Shown piece after piece: positions 19,241-27,868 of a DNA stretch of 64,000 nucleotides. The stretch spans positions 62,001 to 126,000 of the forward strand of contig JALHRD010000002.1 of the NCBI GenBank assembly GCA_022841625.1, read 5' to 3'. The translations under genes were made by a program, and so were the position numbers. Numbering within the stretch: the stretch's first letter is position 1; each line of letters begins with the position of its first letter. The DNA comes from Xanthobacteraceae bacterium. GTDB taxonomy: Bacteria; Pseudomonadota; Alphaproteobacteria; Rhizobiales; Xanthobacteraceae. The notes under the pieces were generated by a model, which was not told the origin of the DNA, did no database searches, and saw only the letters and a program-made list of their open reading frames with translations.

Positions 19241-20290
19241 TTACCGCGCGAGGATCAATCCCGCAGTCGTGATTGCCAGGATCACGGCGGTCGTGCCGGT
19301 CACGGTCGCGATATGGCGCCAGCCGAGCGCGGCAATGGCCGGCAGCGACGTGCTAAGCCCGAGCGCGCCAATGGCGATCAGCAGCCCCCAGGTCGAGGCC
19401 TCAACCAGCGGCGCTTTGAACAGGAGATAAACCGGCGCAATCGCGGGGATTGCGGAGGCGATGCTGTTGGCGGCGCACAACAGCACGAATACCAGCGCAA
19501 ACATCGGAAACGGAATCTGCGCGGCATCGGTCGCCACCGTGCGTCGCGCGAAGAACCAACCGATGGCGAGCACCACTGGGAGCAGCAGGAGCACGCGAAA
19601 CAGTTTCACGATTACGGCCGTATTGCCGACCGGCTCCGATACGGCATAGCCGGCACCGACGACTTGTGCGACATCGTGGATCGTGGCGCCGAGCATGATG
19701 CCGGTGGCTTGCTCGTCAAATCCGAGCACCGCGCAGATCAGCGGATAGAGCACCATCGCGGCGGTGGACAAAGCGTTGACCGCGATCACCACGAAAGCGA
19801 CATCGGCGGCCTTGCCTTTATAGTCGGGCACCACAATCGACGTGGCGAGCGTCGCGGATGCGCCGCACACCGCGGTTCCGGCGCCGGCCAGGGCGCCGTA
19901 ACCGGCCTCCTGCCGAAACCAGCGCGCGAACATAAAACCGGCGGCAACGGTTGCCACCATCGCGACGATCACCAGCGCGGCGGTGGCAAAGCCAAGTGCC
20001 GCGATCTCGCCCAATGCGACCCGCAGCCCCAACAGCGCGACCGCCCAACGCAGCAGGGTCTTCAGACAGAATACGATGCCGGTTTGGAGCAGGGGGCGGC
20101 AGGCGATCGGGTTGAGCGCGATGCCGATAACCAGCGCAATCACCATCGCGGGGATGGGCACGAGCCGCGCCAGCGGTGGCGCCATGGCGACTGCGGCAAC
20201 TGCGACCAAAGTTGCAAGCGCGAGGCCAGGCAATACGTCGCGAATTACCTGTCTGTCGTCCAAGCAGCGCCTCATTGGGCGTGCGCTCAT
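19241..20290 (-). CDS. YeiH-family putative sulfate/anion exporter
   Basis: A 349-residue membrane protein of the UPF0324/YeiH family (PF03601) with about ten membrane segments. Recognisable blocks are the N-terminal PAMVIALVIGIALN, the central GAGTAVCGASA, VNALSTAAMVLYP, and GATIHDVAQVVGAGYAV, which is strongly conserved in the family. Members are annotated as sulfate or sulfonate exporters on modest evidence. The ATG at 20290 is preferred; one at 20275 is nearly as good. It converges with the GFA pseudogene and is divergent from the thiolase. It is the third sulfur-anion exporter-like gene in the first 21 kb. Confidence 0.9.
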   Translation of the reverse strand: MSARPMRRCLDDRQVIRDVLPGLALATLVAVAAVAMAPPLARLVPIPAMVIALVIGIALNPIACRPLLQTGIVFCLKTLLRWAVALLGLRVALGEIAALGFATAALVIVAMVATVAAGFMFARWFRQEAGYGALAGAGTAVCGASATLATSIVVPDYKGKAADVAFVVIAVNALSTAAMVLYPLICAVLGFDEQATGIMLGATIHDVAQVVGAGYAVSEPVGNTAVIVKLFRVLLLLPVVLAIGWFFARRTVATDAAQIPFPMFALVFVLLCAANSIASAIPAIAPVYLLFKAPLVEASTWGLLIAIGALGLSTSLPAIAALGWRHIATVTGTTAVILAITTAGLILAR

Positions 20291-20542
20291 CGGATTGTCA
20301 GCGCTCGACAATCTGGGCGGGTGGCGCCTCTTGCCCCTAGCGACGCGGATTTGCGAGCAGCAGCCGGCGAATGTCAATACCTCGCTCGCATGGCTCGTAC
20401 CCGAAGGGTAAGGTGGCTGTGATTGATTCGCGGCAGAACGCGCATCTGGACTGTGTTGCTGCGGGCTGCCGCACGTGGTCGTGAGTTGACGCTGTGCTTT
20501 TGATGGCGGCTAATCCGCCATGGGGACAGGCAGGAGACTTCC

Positions 20543-21751
20543 ATGCCCGATGCCTTCATCTATGACCATGTGCGCACGCCGCGCGGCCGCGGCAAGGCCG
20601 ACGGCGCATTGCATGAAGTGACGGCGCTCAATCTGGCGGCGCAGGTGCTGGCCGCCATCAAGCAGCGCAATGGGCTCGACACCGGATTGGTGGATGACGT
20701 CGTGCTCGGTTGCGTCGATCCGGTCGGTGAGGCCGGCGGCGACATTGCGCGTGCCGCCGCGCTGGTCGCGGATTACGGCAATGAAGTGCCGGGCGTGCAG
20801 ATCAACCGGTTCTGCGCTTCGGGTCTTGATGCGGTCAATTTCGCCGCTGCTCAGATCATGGCTGGTCAGCATGACCTGACGGTCGGCGGCGGCGTCGAAT
20901 CGATGAGCCGCATTGGAATAGGTGCTTCGGGCGGGGCTTGGCCGGTCGATCCGTCGATCGCGCTGAAGTCATACTTCATGCCGCAAGGCGTCTCGGCCGA
21001 CCTGATCGCCACCAAATACGGCTTCGCGCGCGCGCAATGCGACGAATATGCGGTCGAGAGCCAGAAGCGCGCGGCCGCCGCCTGGCAGGCCGGCCGTTTC
21101 AAGGGCTCGGTTATTCCGGTGCGGGACCCGAGTGGATTGACGATCCTGGCCCGCGACGAGCACCTGCGGCCGGACACCAACATGCAATCTCTGGCCCAAC
21201 TCAAGCCGTCATTCGTGCAAATGGGCGAACTCGGTGGCTTCGATGCGGTGGCGGTGCAGGCCCATCCGGAAGTCGAGTTTGTCGAGCATGTGCATCACGC
21301 CGGCAATTCTTCCGGCATTGTCGATGGCGCGGCCGCCGTGCTGATCGGCAGTCGCGATGCCGGCCGTGCCGCAAAGCTCAAGCCGCGGGCCAAGATCAAG
21401 GCCTTCGCCAATATCGGCTCCGATCCCGCATTGATGCTGACCGGGCCGATCGCCGTCACCGAAAAGGTGCTCAAACGCGCCAAGATGAAGCTCAAGGATA
21501 TCGATCTGTTCGAGGTCAATGAGGCATTCGCCGCTGTCGTGCTGCGGTTTCTGCAGGCGTTCAAGCTCAGCCCCGAAAAGATCAACGTCAATGGCGGCGC
21601 CATCGCGATGGGTCACCCCTTGGGTGCGACCGGCGCAATGATCCTGGGCACGGTGATTGACGAACTCGAACGCCGCGATCTCGAAACCGCATTGGTGACG
21701 CTATGCATTGGCGCCGGTATGGGCACCGCGACCATCGTCGAGCGGGTGTGA
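20543..21751 (+). CDS. Acetyl-CoA C-acyltransferase (thiolase)
   Basis: A 402-residue thiolase catalysing the last step of beta-oxidation, cleaving 3-ketoacyl-CoA with CoA. The nucleophilic cysteine lies in [15 protein letters not shown] (Cys about residue 91), the base histidine in [15 protein letters not shown] and the second cysteine in [10 protein letters not shown] near the C terminus. The start has AGGAG with good spacing. A cupin gene begins three bases after the stop and the FadB-like gene three bases after that, so the three form an operon. Preference for chain length is not evident. Confidence 0.95.
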   Translation: MPDAFIYDHVRTPRGRGKADGALHEVTALNLAAQVLAAIKQRNGLDTGLVDDVVLGCVDPVGEAGGDIARAAALVADYGNEVPGVQINRFCASGLDAVNFAAAQIMAGQHDLTVGGGVESMSRIGIGASGGAWPVDPSIALKSYFMPQGVSADLIATKYGFARAQCDEYAVESQKRAAAAWQAGRFKGSVIPVRDPSGLTILARDEHLRPDTNMQSLAQLKPSFVQMGELGGFDAVAVQAHPEVEFVEHVHHAGNSSGIVDGAAAVLIGSRDAGRAAKLKPRAKIKAFANIGSDPALMLTGPIAVTEKVLKRAKMKLKDIDLFEVNEAFAAVVLRFLQAFKLSPEKINVNGGAIAMGHPLGATGAMILGTVIDELERRDLETALVTLCIGAGMGTATIVERV

Positions 21752-21754
21752 GCA

Positions 21755-22225
21755 ATGCCCAAGATCGATATTGCCCGGGCTGAAGTACGCACCAGGGGTG
21801 TGTATCCGCAGCCGCATCGGGCGGTAACCGATGGACGCGAGAAAGCCGCGCTCGGCAATGTCGCCGGGCTCACGCAGTTTGGCGTCAATCTGACGCGGCT
21901 GAAGCCCGGCGCGGCGTCGGCGCTCCGTCACTGGCACGAACAGGAAGATGAATTCATCTACGTGATCGAGGGCGAGCTTGTGCTGGTCGAGGACGGCGGC
22001 GAGACCCTGTTGTCGCCGGGCGATTGCGCCGGCTTCAAGGCGGGCGTGCCGAACGGCCATCAGCTCGTCAACAAATCGCGAAGCGACGCGCTCTATCTCG
22101 AGATCGGCACGCGCGCCGTGACCGAGCGCGCCCATTATCCCGACGTCGATCTGGTGTTGGAGCGGGACGGGCGCGGCATGCGTTTTTTACACAAGTCCGG
22201 CGAGCCTTATCCGCAGGAGTCCTGA
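21755..22225 (+). CDS. Cupin-domain protein
   Basis: A 156-residue single-domain cupin. Motif 1 is [20 protein letters not shown] (G(X)5HXH(X)3,4E(X)6G, with His, His, Glu ligands) and motif 2 is [18 protein letters not shown], ending with the fourth-ligand His. The family has varied roles, from mannose-6-phosphate isomerase-like activity to dioxygenases and sensors. It lies inside the thiolase-FadB operon with three-base gaps on each side. The tight placing is conserved in related genomes and suggests a role tied to acyl-CoA metabolism, but no activity can be assigned. Confidence 0.88.
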   Translation: MPKIDIARAEVRTRGVYPQPHRAVTDGREKAALGNVAGLTQFGVNLTRLKPGAASALRHWHEQEDEFIYVIEGELVLVEDGGETLLSPGDCAGFKAGVPNGHQLVNKSRSDALYLEIGTRAVTERAHYPDVDLVLERDGRGMRFLHKSGEPYPQES

Positions 22226-22228
22226 GCC

Positions 22229-24439
22229 ATGAGCAACATCCATTTTAAGCTCGATATCGATGCCGACGGCATTGCGCTGGTGACCTGGGATTCGCCCGGC
22301 CGCTCAATGAACGTCATTGATCCCAAGGTCATGGAAGAACTGGCCGGCATCGTCGAGACGGTGGCGGCGGACGCGGCGATAAAGGGGGCCGTCATCACCT
22401 CGGGCAAGGATACGTTCTGCGCCGGCGCCGATCTCACCATGCTCGAAACGCTGAGCCGAGAGTTCACCGAAGTCGTTCGCCGGCAGGGCGAGGAGAAGGG
22501 CACGCAACTGCTCTACGATGAGAGCAGCCGGCTGTCGAAGCTTTATCGCCGGCTCGAGACCAGCGGCAAGCCCTGGGTTGCGGCGATCAATGGCATGACG
22601 CTCGGCGGCGGCTTTGAACTATGTCTTGCCTGCCATCACCGGGTTGCGGCCGACAATCCGAAATCGCGCATTGGCCTGCCCGAGATTAAGATCGGCCTGT
22701 TTCCCGGTGCCGGCGGCACACAGCGCATCGCGCGCATGATGATGCCCGGCGATGCGCTGCAATTCCTGCTCAAGGGCGACCAGATCAGGCTCTCGCAAGC
22801 CAAGGGCATGAAGATCATCGACGCGCTCGTGCCGGCGGATGGTCTGATCGAAGCAGCCAAAAAATGGATCAGGGACGGCGGCAAGCCGAGCAATCCATGG
22901 GACGTCGAGGGCTTCCGGCTGCCGGGCGGGCCAGTCTACTCCAAAGGCGGCATGATGACGTTCCCACCGGCAAACGCGATCTATCGCCGGGAGACCTACG
23001 ACAACTATCCTGCGGCCCGCGCCATCATGCAGGTGGTCTATGAGGGGCTGCAACTGCCGATGGACCTTGCGCTGCGGGTTGAGTCGCGTTGGTTCACGAA
23101 AATCCTCCGCACGCCGGAAGCGGCGGCGATGATCCGCTCGCTGTTCGTCTCGATGCAGGAACTCAACAAGGGCGCGCGCCGGCCGCAGGGCGTGCCGCCG
23201 GCCAGTTTCAAGAAGGTCGGCATCATTGGCGCCGGCTTCATGGGCGCGAGCATCGGTTATGTTACCGCGCTGGCCGGCATCGACGTGGTGCTGATCGATC
23301 GCGACCAGGAAGCTGCCGATAAGGGCAAGGCGCATTCGCGCAAGCTGATAACCGAGCAGGTCAACCGCGGGCGCGCGACATCAGCCGAGCGCGAAGCGCT
23401 GATGGCACGCATTGCCGCGAGCTCCGATTACACGGCACTCGGGGACTGTGACCTAGTGATCGAGGCGGTGTTCGAGGATCGTAAAGTCAAATCCGAGACC
23501 ATCAAGAAGGCGCAAGCTGTCCTCGGAAAGAATGCGATCTTCGCGTCCAATACCTCGACATTGCCGATCACGTCGCTGGCTGGCGAATTCAACGATCCCG
23601 CCCGCTTTGTCGGCATCCACTTTTTCTCGCCGGTCGAGCGGATGATGTTGGTCGAGATCATTCGCGGCAAACAAACCGGCGATAAGGCGCTCGCGACCGC
23701 GCTCGATTTCGTGCGTGCCATTCGTAAGACGCCGATCGTCGTTAACGATTCGCGTGGATTCTTCGCCAATCGCTGCGTGCTCAATTACATTCAGGAAGGG
23801 CACCTGATGTTCATGGAGGGGGTGCCGGCGGCGATGATCGAGAATGTAGCGCGCATGGCCGGGATGCCGGTCGGGCCGCTCTCGCTTAACGACGAGGTGG
23901 CGCTCGATCTCGGCTGGCGCATTCTCAAGGCGACCGAGGCCGATCTCGGCCCGAAGGCGGTCAATGCTCAGCAGAAGTGGCTGCTGCAAGAAATGGTCGA
24001 GAAGCGAGGTCGGAACGGCCGCAAGAACGGCAAAGGCTTCTACGACTATCCGCAGAGCGGACCGAAACGGCTATGGCCTGGTTTGGCGGAGTTGCAGAAG
24101 AAGCGACTCGATCCCGACAAGATCGACATCGCGGAACTCAAGCATCGCCTGTTGTCGGTGCAATCGCTGGAAGCCGCGCGCTGCGTCGCGGAAGGCGTCA
24201 TTACCGATGTGCGTGAGGCCGATGTCGGCTCGATCCTCGGTTTCGGCTTTGCGCCATTCTCCGGCGGTACTTTGTCCTATATCGACATGATGGGGAGCAA
24301 GCGCTTCGTTAAGCTTTGCAAGCAGCTGGAGAAGGCGCATGGGCCGCGCTTCCGGGCCCCAAAGCTGCTGACCGAGATGGCCGAAAAGGGCGACACATTT
24401 TATGGCCGCTTTGCGCCTGGGCCGGCGCGCGCGGCGTAA
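22229..24439 (+). CDS. Multifunctional enoyl-CoA hydratase / 3-hydroxyacyl-CoA dehydrogenase (FadB/FadJ-like)
   Basis: A 736-residue fusion of two enzymes. The N-terminal crotonase domain (about 1-200) has the oxyanion loop CAGADLTML and both catalytic glutamates (GGGFE and GLPEIKIG). The dehydrogenase half begins near residue 330 with the NAD-binding VGIIGAGFMGASIGY, has the catalytic His in GIHFFSPVERMMLVEII and two C-terminal 3HCDH domains. It hydrates trans-enoyl-CoA and oxidises the hydroxyacyl-CoA. It is the last gene of the thiolase-cupin operon. The length is that of FadB and FadJ; which it is cannot be decided here. Confidence 0.96.
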   Translation: MSNIHFKLDIDADGIALVTWDSPGRSMNVIDPKVMEELAGIVETVAADAAIKGAVITSGKDTFCAGADLTMLETLSREFTEVVRRQGEEKGTQLLYDESSRLSKLYRRLETSGKPWVAAINGMTLGGGFELCLACHHRVAADNPKSRIGLPEIKIGLFPGAGGTQRIARMMMPGDALQFLLKGDQIRLSQAKGMKIIDALVPADGLIEAAKKWIRDGGKPSNPWDVEGFRLPGGPVYSKGGMMTFPPANAIYRRETYDNYPAARAIMQVVYEGLQLPMDLALRVESRWFTKILRTPEAAAMIRSLFVSMQELNKGARRPQGVPPASFKKVGIIGAGFMGASIGYVTALAGIDVVLIDRDQEAADKGKAHSRKLITEQVNRGRATSAEREALMARIAASSDYTALGDCDLVIEAVFEDRKVKSETIKKAQAVLGKNAIFASNTSTLPITSLAGEFNDPARFVGIHFFSPVERMMLVEIIRGKQTGDKALATALDFVRAIRKTPIVVNDSRGFFANRCVLNYIQEGHLMFMEGVPAAMIENVARMAGMPVGPLSLNDEVALDLGWRILKATEADLGPKAVNAQQKWLLQEMVEKRGRNGRKNGKGFYDYPQSGPKRLWPGLAELQKKRLDPDKIDIAELKHRLLSVQSLEAARCVAEGVITDVREADVGSILGFGFAPFSGGTLSYIDMMGSKRFVKLCKQLEKAHGPRFRAPKLLTEMAEKGDTFYGRFAPGPARAA

Positions 24440-24544
24440 AACCTGGGTTCGGCGCGATCGCCGCCGTCATTGCCCTGCCTTGTGGCGCCCGTGTAAGGTC
24501 GCCCGCCCTTGACCCCGCGGTGACTGCAGTCGGCTCAATTATTA

Positions 24545-25915
24545 ATGGCTCGCGATCAAATCGATATGACGCCGATCGAATCGCGCGACGCTTTGGTCGC
24601 GTGGTTCGCCGAGGGTGTAAAGCCGAAGTCCGATTTCCGCATCGGCACCGAGCACGAAAAATTTCCGTTTACCGTCGAAGGGCATCGGCCGATCCCCTAT
24701 GAGGGCCCGCGCAGCATCCGCGCGCTGCTTGAAGGCATGCAGCATCTGCTCGGGTGGGAGCCGATCCTCGAGAACGGCAACATCATCGGCATGTTCGATG
24801 TGACCGGGGGCGGGGCGATCTCGCTTGAACCGGGCGGACAGTTCGAGCTCTCCGGGGCGCCGGTTGAGACCGTGCATCACACCTGCTCGGAGCTGATGTC
24901 GCATCTGGCACAGTTGCGGGAGGTGGCGCGGCCGCTCGGCATCGGCTTTCTGGGGCTCGGCATGACGCCGAATTGGACCCGCGCCGACATTCCGACCATG
25001 CCCAAGGGCCGCTACCGGATCATGACGGCCTATATGCCGAAGGTCGGCTCGCTCGGTCTCGACATGATGTACCGGACCTGCACGGTGCAGACCAATCTCG
25101 ATTTCTCGTCGGAGGCCGACATGGTGCGGAAGCTCCGGGTCTCGCTCGCGTTGCAGCCGGTTATCACCGCGATATTCGCCAATTCGCCCTTCACCGAAGG
25201 CAAGCCGAACGGCTTTCTGTCGTTTCGCTCGGAGATTTGGCGTGACACTGACAATGCGCGCGCCGGCATGCTGCCTTGGACATTCGAGCCGGGCATGGGG
25301 TTCGAGCGCTGGGTCGACTATGCGCTCGATGTGCCGATGTATTTCGTCAAGCGTGGCGACCGCTACATCGATGTCGCCGGCAAGTCGTTCCGCGATCTGT
25401 TAGCCGGCAAACTCGATGCGCTGCCCGGCGAGCGCGCCACCATCTCCGACTGGGCGAACCATATTTCGACGATTTTTCCTGAGGTCCGGCTCAAGCGTTA
25501 TCTTGAAATGCGCGGCGCCGATTCCGGTCCCTGGCGGCGGCTGCCGGCATTCGCAGCTTATTGGGTGGGCCTGCTCTACGACGATGACTCGCTGGCCGCG
25601 GCCTGGGACCTGGTCAAGGACTGGACCGCGGAGGAACGACAAGCGCTGCGCGACGACGTGCCAAAGCTTGGCTTCAAGGCGGAGTTGCGTGGTCGCACCG
25701 TGCTCAGCCTGGCCAAGGAAACGCTGGCGATCGCCGAGCGCGGTCTTGCCCGGCGGCGCCGGGTCAATGACTGGGGCCATGACGAGGGCTGGTACTTGCG
25801 TTCGATTCAGGAATTCGTGGCGCGTGGCGTTACACCGGCGGAAGACCTGTTGGAAAAATACCACGGATCGTGGGGTGGCAGCGTCGATCCGGTGTTTAAG
25901 GACTATGCGTATTGA
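24545..25915 (+). CDS. gshA: Glutamate--cysteine ligase (plant/alphaproteobacterial type)
   Basis: A 456-residue cytoplasmic ligase making gamma-glutamylcysteine, the first step of glutathione synthesis. It belongs to the GCS2 type found in plants and alphaproteobacteria: EHEKFPF (about residues 36-42), GGGAISLEPGGQFELSG, MYRTCTVQTNLDFSS and the C-terminal WGGSVDPVFKDYAY match the family. The ATG at 24545 follows a weak Shine-Dalgarno site. It stands 106 bases after the beta-oxidation operon and may have its own promoter. The next gene, a PAN protein, begins 52 bases after its stop. Confidence 0.95.
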   Translation: MARDQIDMTPIESRDALVAWFAEGVKPKSDFRIGTEHEKFPFTVEGHRPIPYEGPRSIRALLEGMQHLLGWEPILENGNIIGMFDVTGGGAISLEPGGQFELSGAPVETVHHTCSELMSHLAQLREVARPLGIGFLGLGMTPNWTRADIPTMPKGRYRIMTAYMPKVGSLGLDMMYRTCTVQTNLDFSSEADMVRKLRVSLALQPVITAIFANSPFTEGKPNGFLSFRSEIWRDTDNARAGMLPWTFEPGMGFERWVDYALDVPMYFVKRGDRYIDVAGKSFRDLLAGKLDALPGERATISDWANHISTIFPEVRLKRYLEMRGADSGPWRRLPAFAAYWVGLLYDDDSLAAAWDLVKDWTAEERQALRDDVPKLGFKAELRGRTVLSLAKETLAIAERGLARRRRVNDWGHDEGWYLRSIQEFVARGVTPAEDLLEKYHGSWGGSVDPVFKDYAY

Positions 25916-25967
25916 TGGCCGCTGGTTTTGGTGGCGGTGTTACCACGAAGCTGGCTTAACTTTCGCG

Positions 25968-26516
25968 ATGGTCGCAATGGGCCGCATTATTGTTGGATGG
26001 CTGTGCCTGATTGCCGCGATGCTGGCGGTGACGCCAGCCATGGCGCAAGTCGGGTTTGACCGTTGGGGTGGCGATTACCAGAGCTTTCCCCTGCGCTCGG
26101 GCGATCCGGCGCAATGTGCCGCTCGATGCGAGCGCGACGCGCGCTGTCGTGCTTGGGCTTTTTCGTATCCGGCGACCGAAAGTGCGCAAGCGATCTGCTG
26201 GCTCAAGTCACGGGTGACCGCGCGCACGCCGGCGCCGTGTTGCGTGTCGGGCGTGCGTGGCGCTGGTGTAATCGAGCCGCAGAGTGGTCCGATTGAATTC
26301 GCCATCGAGCGTGTCGGTGGCGACTACCGGCATTTCGAATTGCCGCCCGACCACACCGGCAAATCCTGCCAAATGGCTTGTGAGGCGGAGGAGGGATGCC
26401 GGGCCTGGACTTACCATCGGCCGGGCTATGCCAGTGCGGCGGCCTCGTGCCATCTCAAGGATCGCATCACGCGGCCGGTGCGCCGCCCATGCTGCATCTC
26501 GGGCGTCGTGCGGTAG
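25968..26516 (+). CDS. Secreted protein with two tandem PAN/Apple domains
   Basis: A 182-residue protein. Residues 1-27 form a signal peptide (IIVGWLCLIAAMLAVTPAMA). It then repeats one PAN/Apple-like unit of about 70 residues: GGDYQSFPLRSGDPAQCAAR to PCCVSGV, and GGDYRHFELPPDHTGKSCQM to PCCISGVV. Each unit has cysteines in C-x3-C-x5-C, a CRAW motif, a CxLK segment and a CC pair. PAN domains bind proteins or sugars; no catalytic site is present. The frame is open back to 25416 but that part overlaps gshA, so the ATG at 25968 (or 25977) is chosen at the signal peptide. Confidence 0.82.
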   Translation: MVAMGRIIVGWLCLIAAMLAVTPAMAQVGFDRWGGDYQSFPLRSGDPAQCAARCERDARCRAWAFSYPATESAQAICWLKSRVTARTPAPCCVSGVRGAGVIEPQSGPIEFAIERVGGDYRHFELPPDHTGKSCQMACEAEEGCRAWTYHRPGYASAAASCHLKDRITRPVRRPCCISGVVR

Positions 26517-26518
26517 GC

Positions 26519-26833
26519 TCAGAAACCGATAAAGACAAAATCGAGCGACGCGATGATGGCGTCGCGATCGTCGCTCAGCGAACTGACGGCGCCCCGAAGA
26601 AAGCGCTGGTCGACTGCGAACAGTTCATGCGTTGCAAGCCAGTATTCCTGGCCCTCGACCGTCACGATCGGGTTGAGGCGGTGCGCGCCCTTCATCTGCC
26701 CGCGGGGAACCAGCGGCGCAACCACCGTTGAGGTCAAACCGGCGACGAGGTCAGATTGCAACACGACCAAGAAGGGGCGATGCTCGGCATCGATGGCGTC
26801 GGGATTCGCGACAACGTCGAACTGCCGGTTCAT
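26519..26833 (-). CDS. ccdB: CcdB-family toxin
   Basis: A 104-residue protein homologous to CcdB, the gyrase poison of F plasmid. It has the N-terminal QFDVVANPD, the central PFLVVLQSDLV, and the C-terminal region with LDFVFIGF, the family's final strand containing the gyrase-contacting helix upstream. Length equals that of CcdB (101). The start overlaps the antitoxin stop by four bases, so translation is coupled. It is the distal gene of a two-gene toxin-antitoxin operon on what appears to be chromosomal DNA. Whether it is active is unknown. Confidence 0.9.
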   Translation of the reverse strand: MNRQFDVVANPDAIDAEHRPFLVVLQSDLVAGLTSTVVAPLVPRGQMKGAHRLNPIVTVEGQEYWLATHELFAVDQRFLRGAVSSLSDDRDAIIASLDFVFIGF

Positions 26834-27081
26834 GACTGATCCGGCCGATAGCGGAGCTTGCCCGCAAGCAGGCCGTGGCGATCGATGAATGAGTTGATCG
26901 ACGCGATCGCCTCACGGTTGTCCTCAAGCCAGCGCTTTCCCTGCTCCGCGCGCACGATCGTGCGCAGGCGGCGCTCGAGAGTCTCTGACACGTTGATTTG
27001 CATACGCCGGGCTTCGTCGAGCAGTTCGGCGTCGACGAACAGGTTTACAGCGCGCTTTTTGACTGGGCGCTCGCTCATCAT
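26830..27081 (-). CDS. ccdA: CcdA-family antitoxin
   Basis: An 83-residue protein with an N-terminal ribbon-helix-helix (KKRAVNLFVDAELLDEARRM, residues about 7-26) and a C-terminal region that in CcdA wraps the toxin (WLEDNREAIASINSFIDRHG). The frame continues to 27117, but GGAGG sits five bases before the ATG at 27081 (an alternative ATG is 27078), and homology begins there. It precedes ccdB with a four-base overlap. A perfect inverted repeat lies just upstream (27095-27119), the expected place for autoregulation by a CcdA/CcdB complex. Confidence 0.88.
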   Translation of the reverse strand: MMSERPVKKRAVNLFVDAELLDEARRMQINVSETLERRLRTIVRAEQGKRWLEDNREAIASINSFIDRHGLLAGKLRYRPDQS

Positions 27082-27094
27082 TTGCGCCTCCAAT

Positions 27095-27119
27095 TTATGC
27101 GCAGTAATAATGCGCATAA
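27095..27119. promoter_or_regulatory. Perfect palindrome upstream of ccdA, putative CcdAB operator
   Basis: TTATGCGCA at 27095-27103 is repeated as its exact complement TGCGCATAA at 27111-27119, with a seven-base AT-rich spacer. It lies 14 bases from the ccdA start. Toxin-antitoxin operons are repressed by the complex binding such palindromes; that role is inferred from position. Confidence 0.65.
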
Positions 27120-27169
27120 GAGCTTATAGCATGGCTAAGCGCGTGGCTGGAAGCAGTATTTCGGCTTGG

Positions 27170-27227
27170 TCATCCCGTCTCGCCAACCGTGATCCTATCC
27201 GTGGGTGGTGTCGGCTGGCCGACGGCG
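27170..27227 (-). repeat. Diverged duplicate of the tldD 3' end (distal copy)
   Basis: Compared by eye with 27811-27868, this segment matches at about 45 of 58 bases without gaps. In the tldD frame it still encodes VGQPTPPTDRITVGETG and a stop, against VGQPTLRMDRITVGGTG in TldD. It is in the same orientation as tldD and lies just past the nucleotidyltransferase gene, so the two copies flank that gene as direct repeats. See the finding for interpretation. Confidence 0.8.
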
Positions 27228-27253
27228 CTTGCCGGCACGACCGTGATCTCGGG

Positions 27254-27790
27254 CTATCGCGACTTCCAGCTTGCGGCCTTTGCCTCGTAAATATCCGCTC
27301 GAAAATTGCTACAGAGGCTCGGTCGGACGACCATCTCGCTGATTTCGTTCAGCCCGTTGGGAGCACAGAGCTCGTAGTCGTAATTCACAGACCTGATACC
27401 GATCTGCGCAACGCGCGCAAGGAAGCGATCAATTCGGTCGGTGGCGCGCTCAAACTGAGGATAAGCCATTCCAAATTTTTCCGGATACCAGAGATGAACG
27501 CGTGCTTGGTTGCGCAGTTCGATATCGGCTGCGATGTCGGAGAAGATTGCCGCGGCGCGGCGGATCGTTGCGTCTTCAGCTTTCCAGCTTGACTCGGCAT
27601 CGAAGTAGCAGACGTCGTAATCCTTGACGCCCCATTGCGGCGCGCGCCCCATCAGTCGGTTCCACACGGTTTGAAATACCGATCCGGAGGCGAGCCAGAT
27701 ATCGGACAGTCCGAGTTCGGGCAGCCGTGACAGAATGCTCCGGTTGACCGGATTGCTGAGCACGGCGTCGATGAAGGGGCCCTTATCCAT
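27254..27790 (-). CDS. Nucleotidyltransferase-family protein (COG3575/DUF925), C terminus cut by TAG
   Basis: A 178-residue protein of the COG3575 family (nucleotidyltransferase fold): IWLASGSVFQTVWNRLMG near residue 31, then KDYDVCYFD with the paired acidic residues, then VNYDYELCAPNGL. Members lack a known substrate. The frame ends at TAG (27254-27256) after WKSR, and the next in-frame codons read PEITVVPA, which is the family's usual tail after a conserved tryptophan (W-P-x-x-T-V-x-P). So TGG has probably become TAG; only a few residues are lost. The gene begins 20 bases after the tldD stop and is flanked by two tldD-end copies. Confidence 0.82.
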   Translation of the reverse strand: MDKGPFIDAVLSNPVNRSILSRLPELGLSDIWLASGSVFQTVWNRLMGRAPQWGVKDYDVCYFDAESSWKAEDATIRRAAAIFSDIAADIELRNQARVHLWYPEKFGMAYPQFERATDRIDRFLARVAQIGIRSVNYDYELCAPNGLNEISEMVVRPSLCSNFRADIYEAKAASWKSR

Positions 27791-27810
27791 GAATGGACCC
27801 CCCGGAGGGG

Positions 27811-27868
27811 TTATCCCGTTCCGCCGACCGTAATCCTGTCCATGCGCAGCGTCGGCTGGCCGACCCCG
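27811..27868 (-). repeat. Proximal copy of the duplicated tldD 3' end
   Basis: These are the genuine last codons of tldD, including its TAA. They match 27170-27227 (about 45 of 58 bases) in the same orientation and bracket the nucleotidyltransferase gene. Confidence 0.8.

Noticed and set aside
19193-20422. 409-codon plus-strand frame opposite the YeiH gene
   Set aside because: Biased composition rich in Arg, His and Gly, no domain; it is the complement of the membrane protein gene.
27254-27256. TAG as a possible recoded (read-through) codon, also at 18931
   Set aside because: TAG ends other clearly intact genes here, such as pyrD and the acyl-CoA dehydrogenase. Two separate nonsense changes are the simpler reading.
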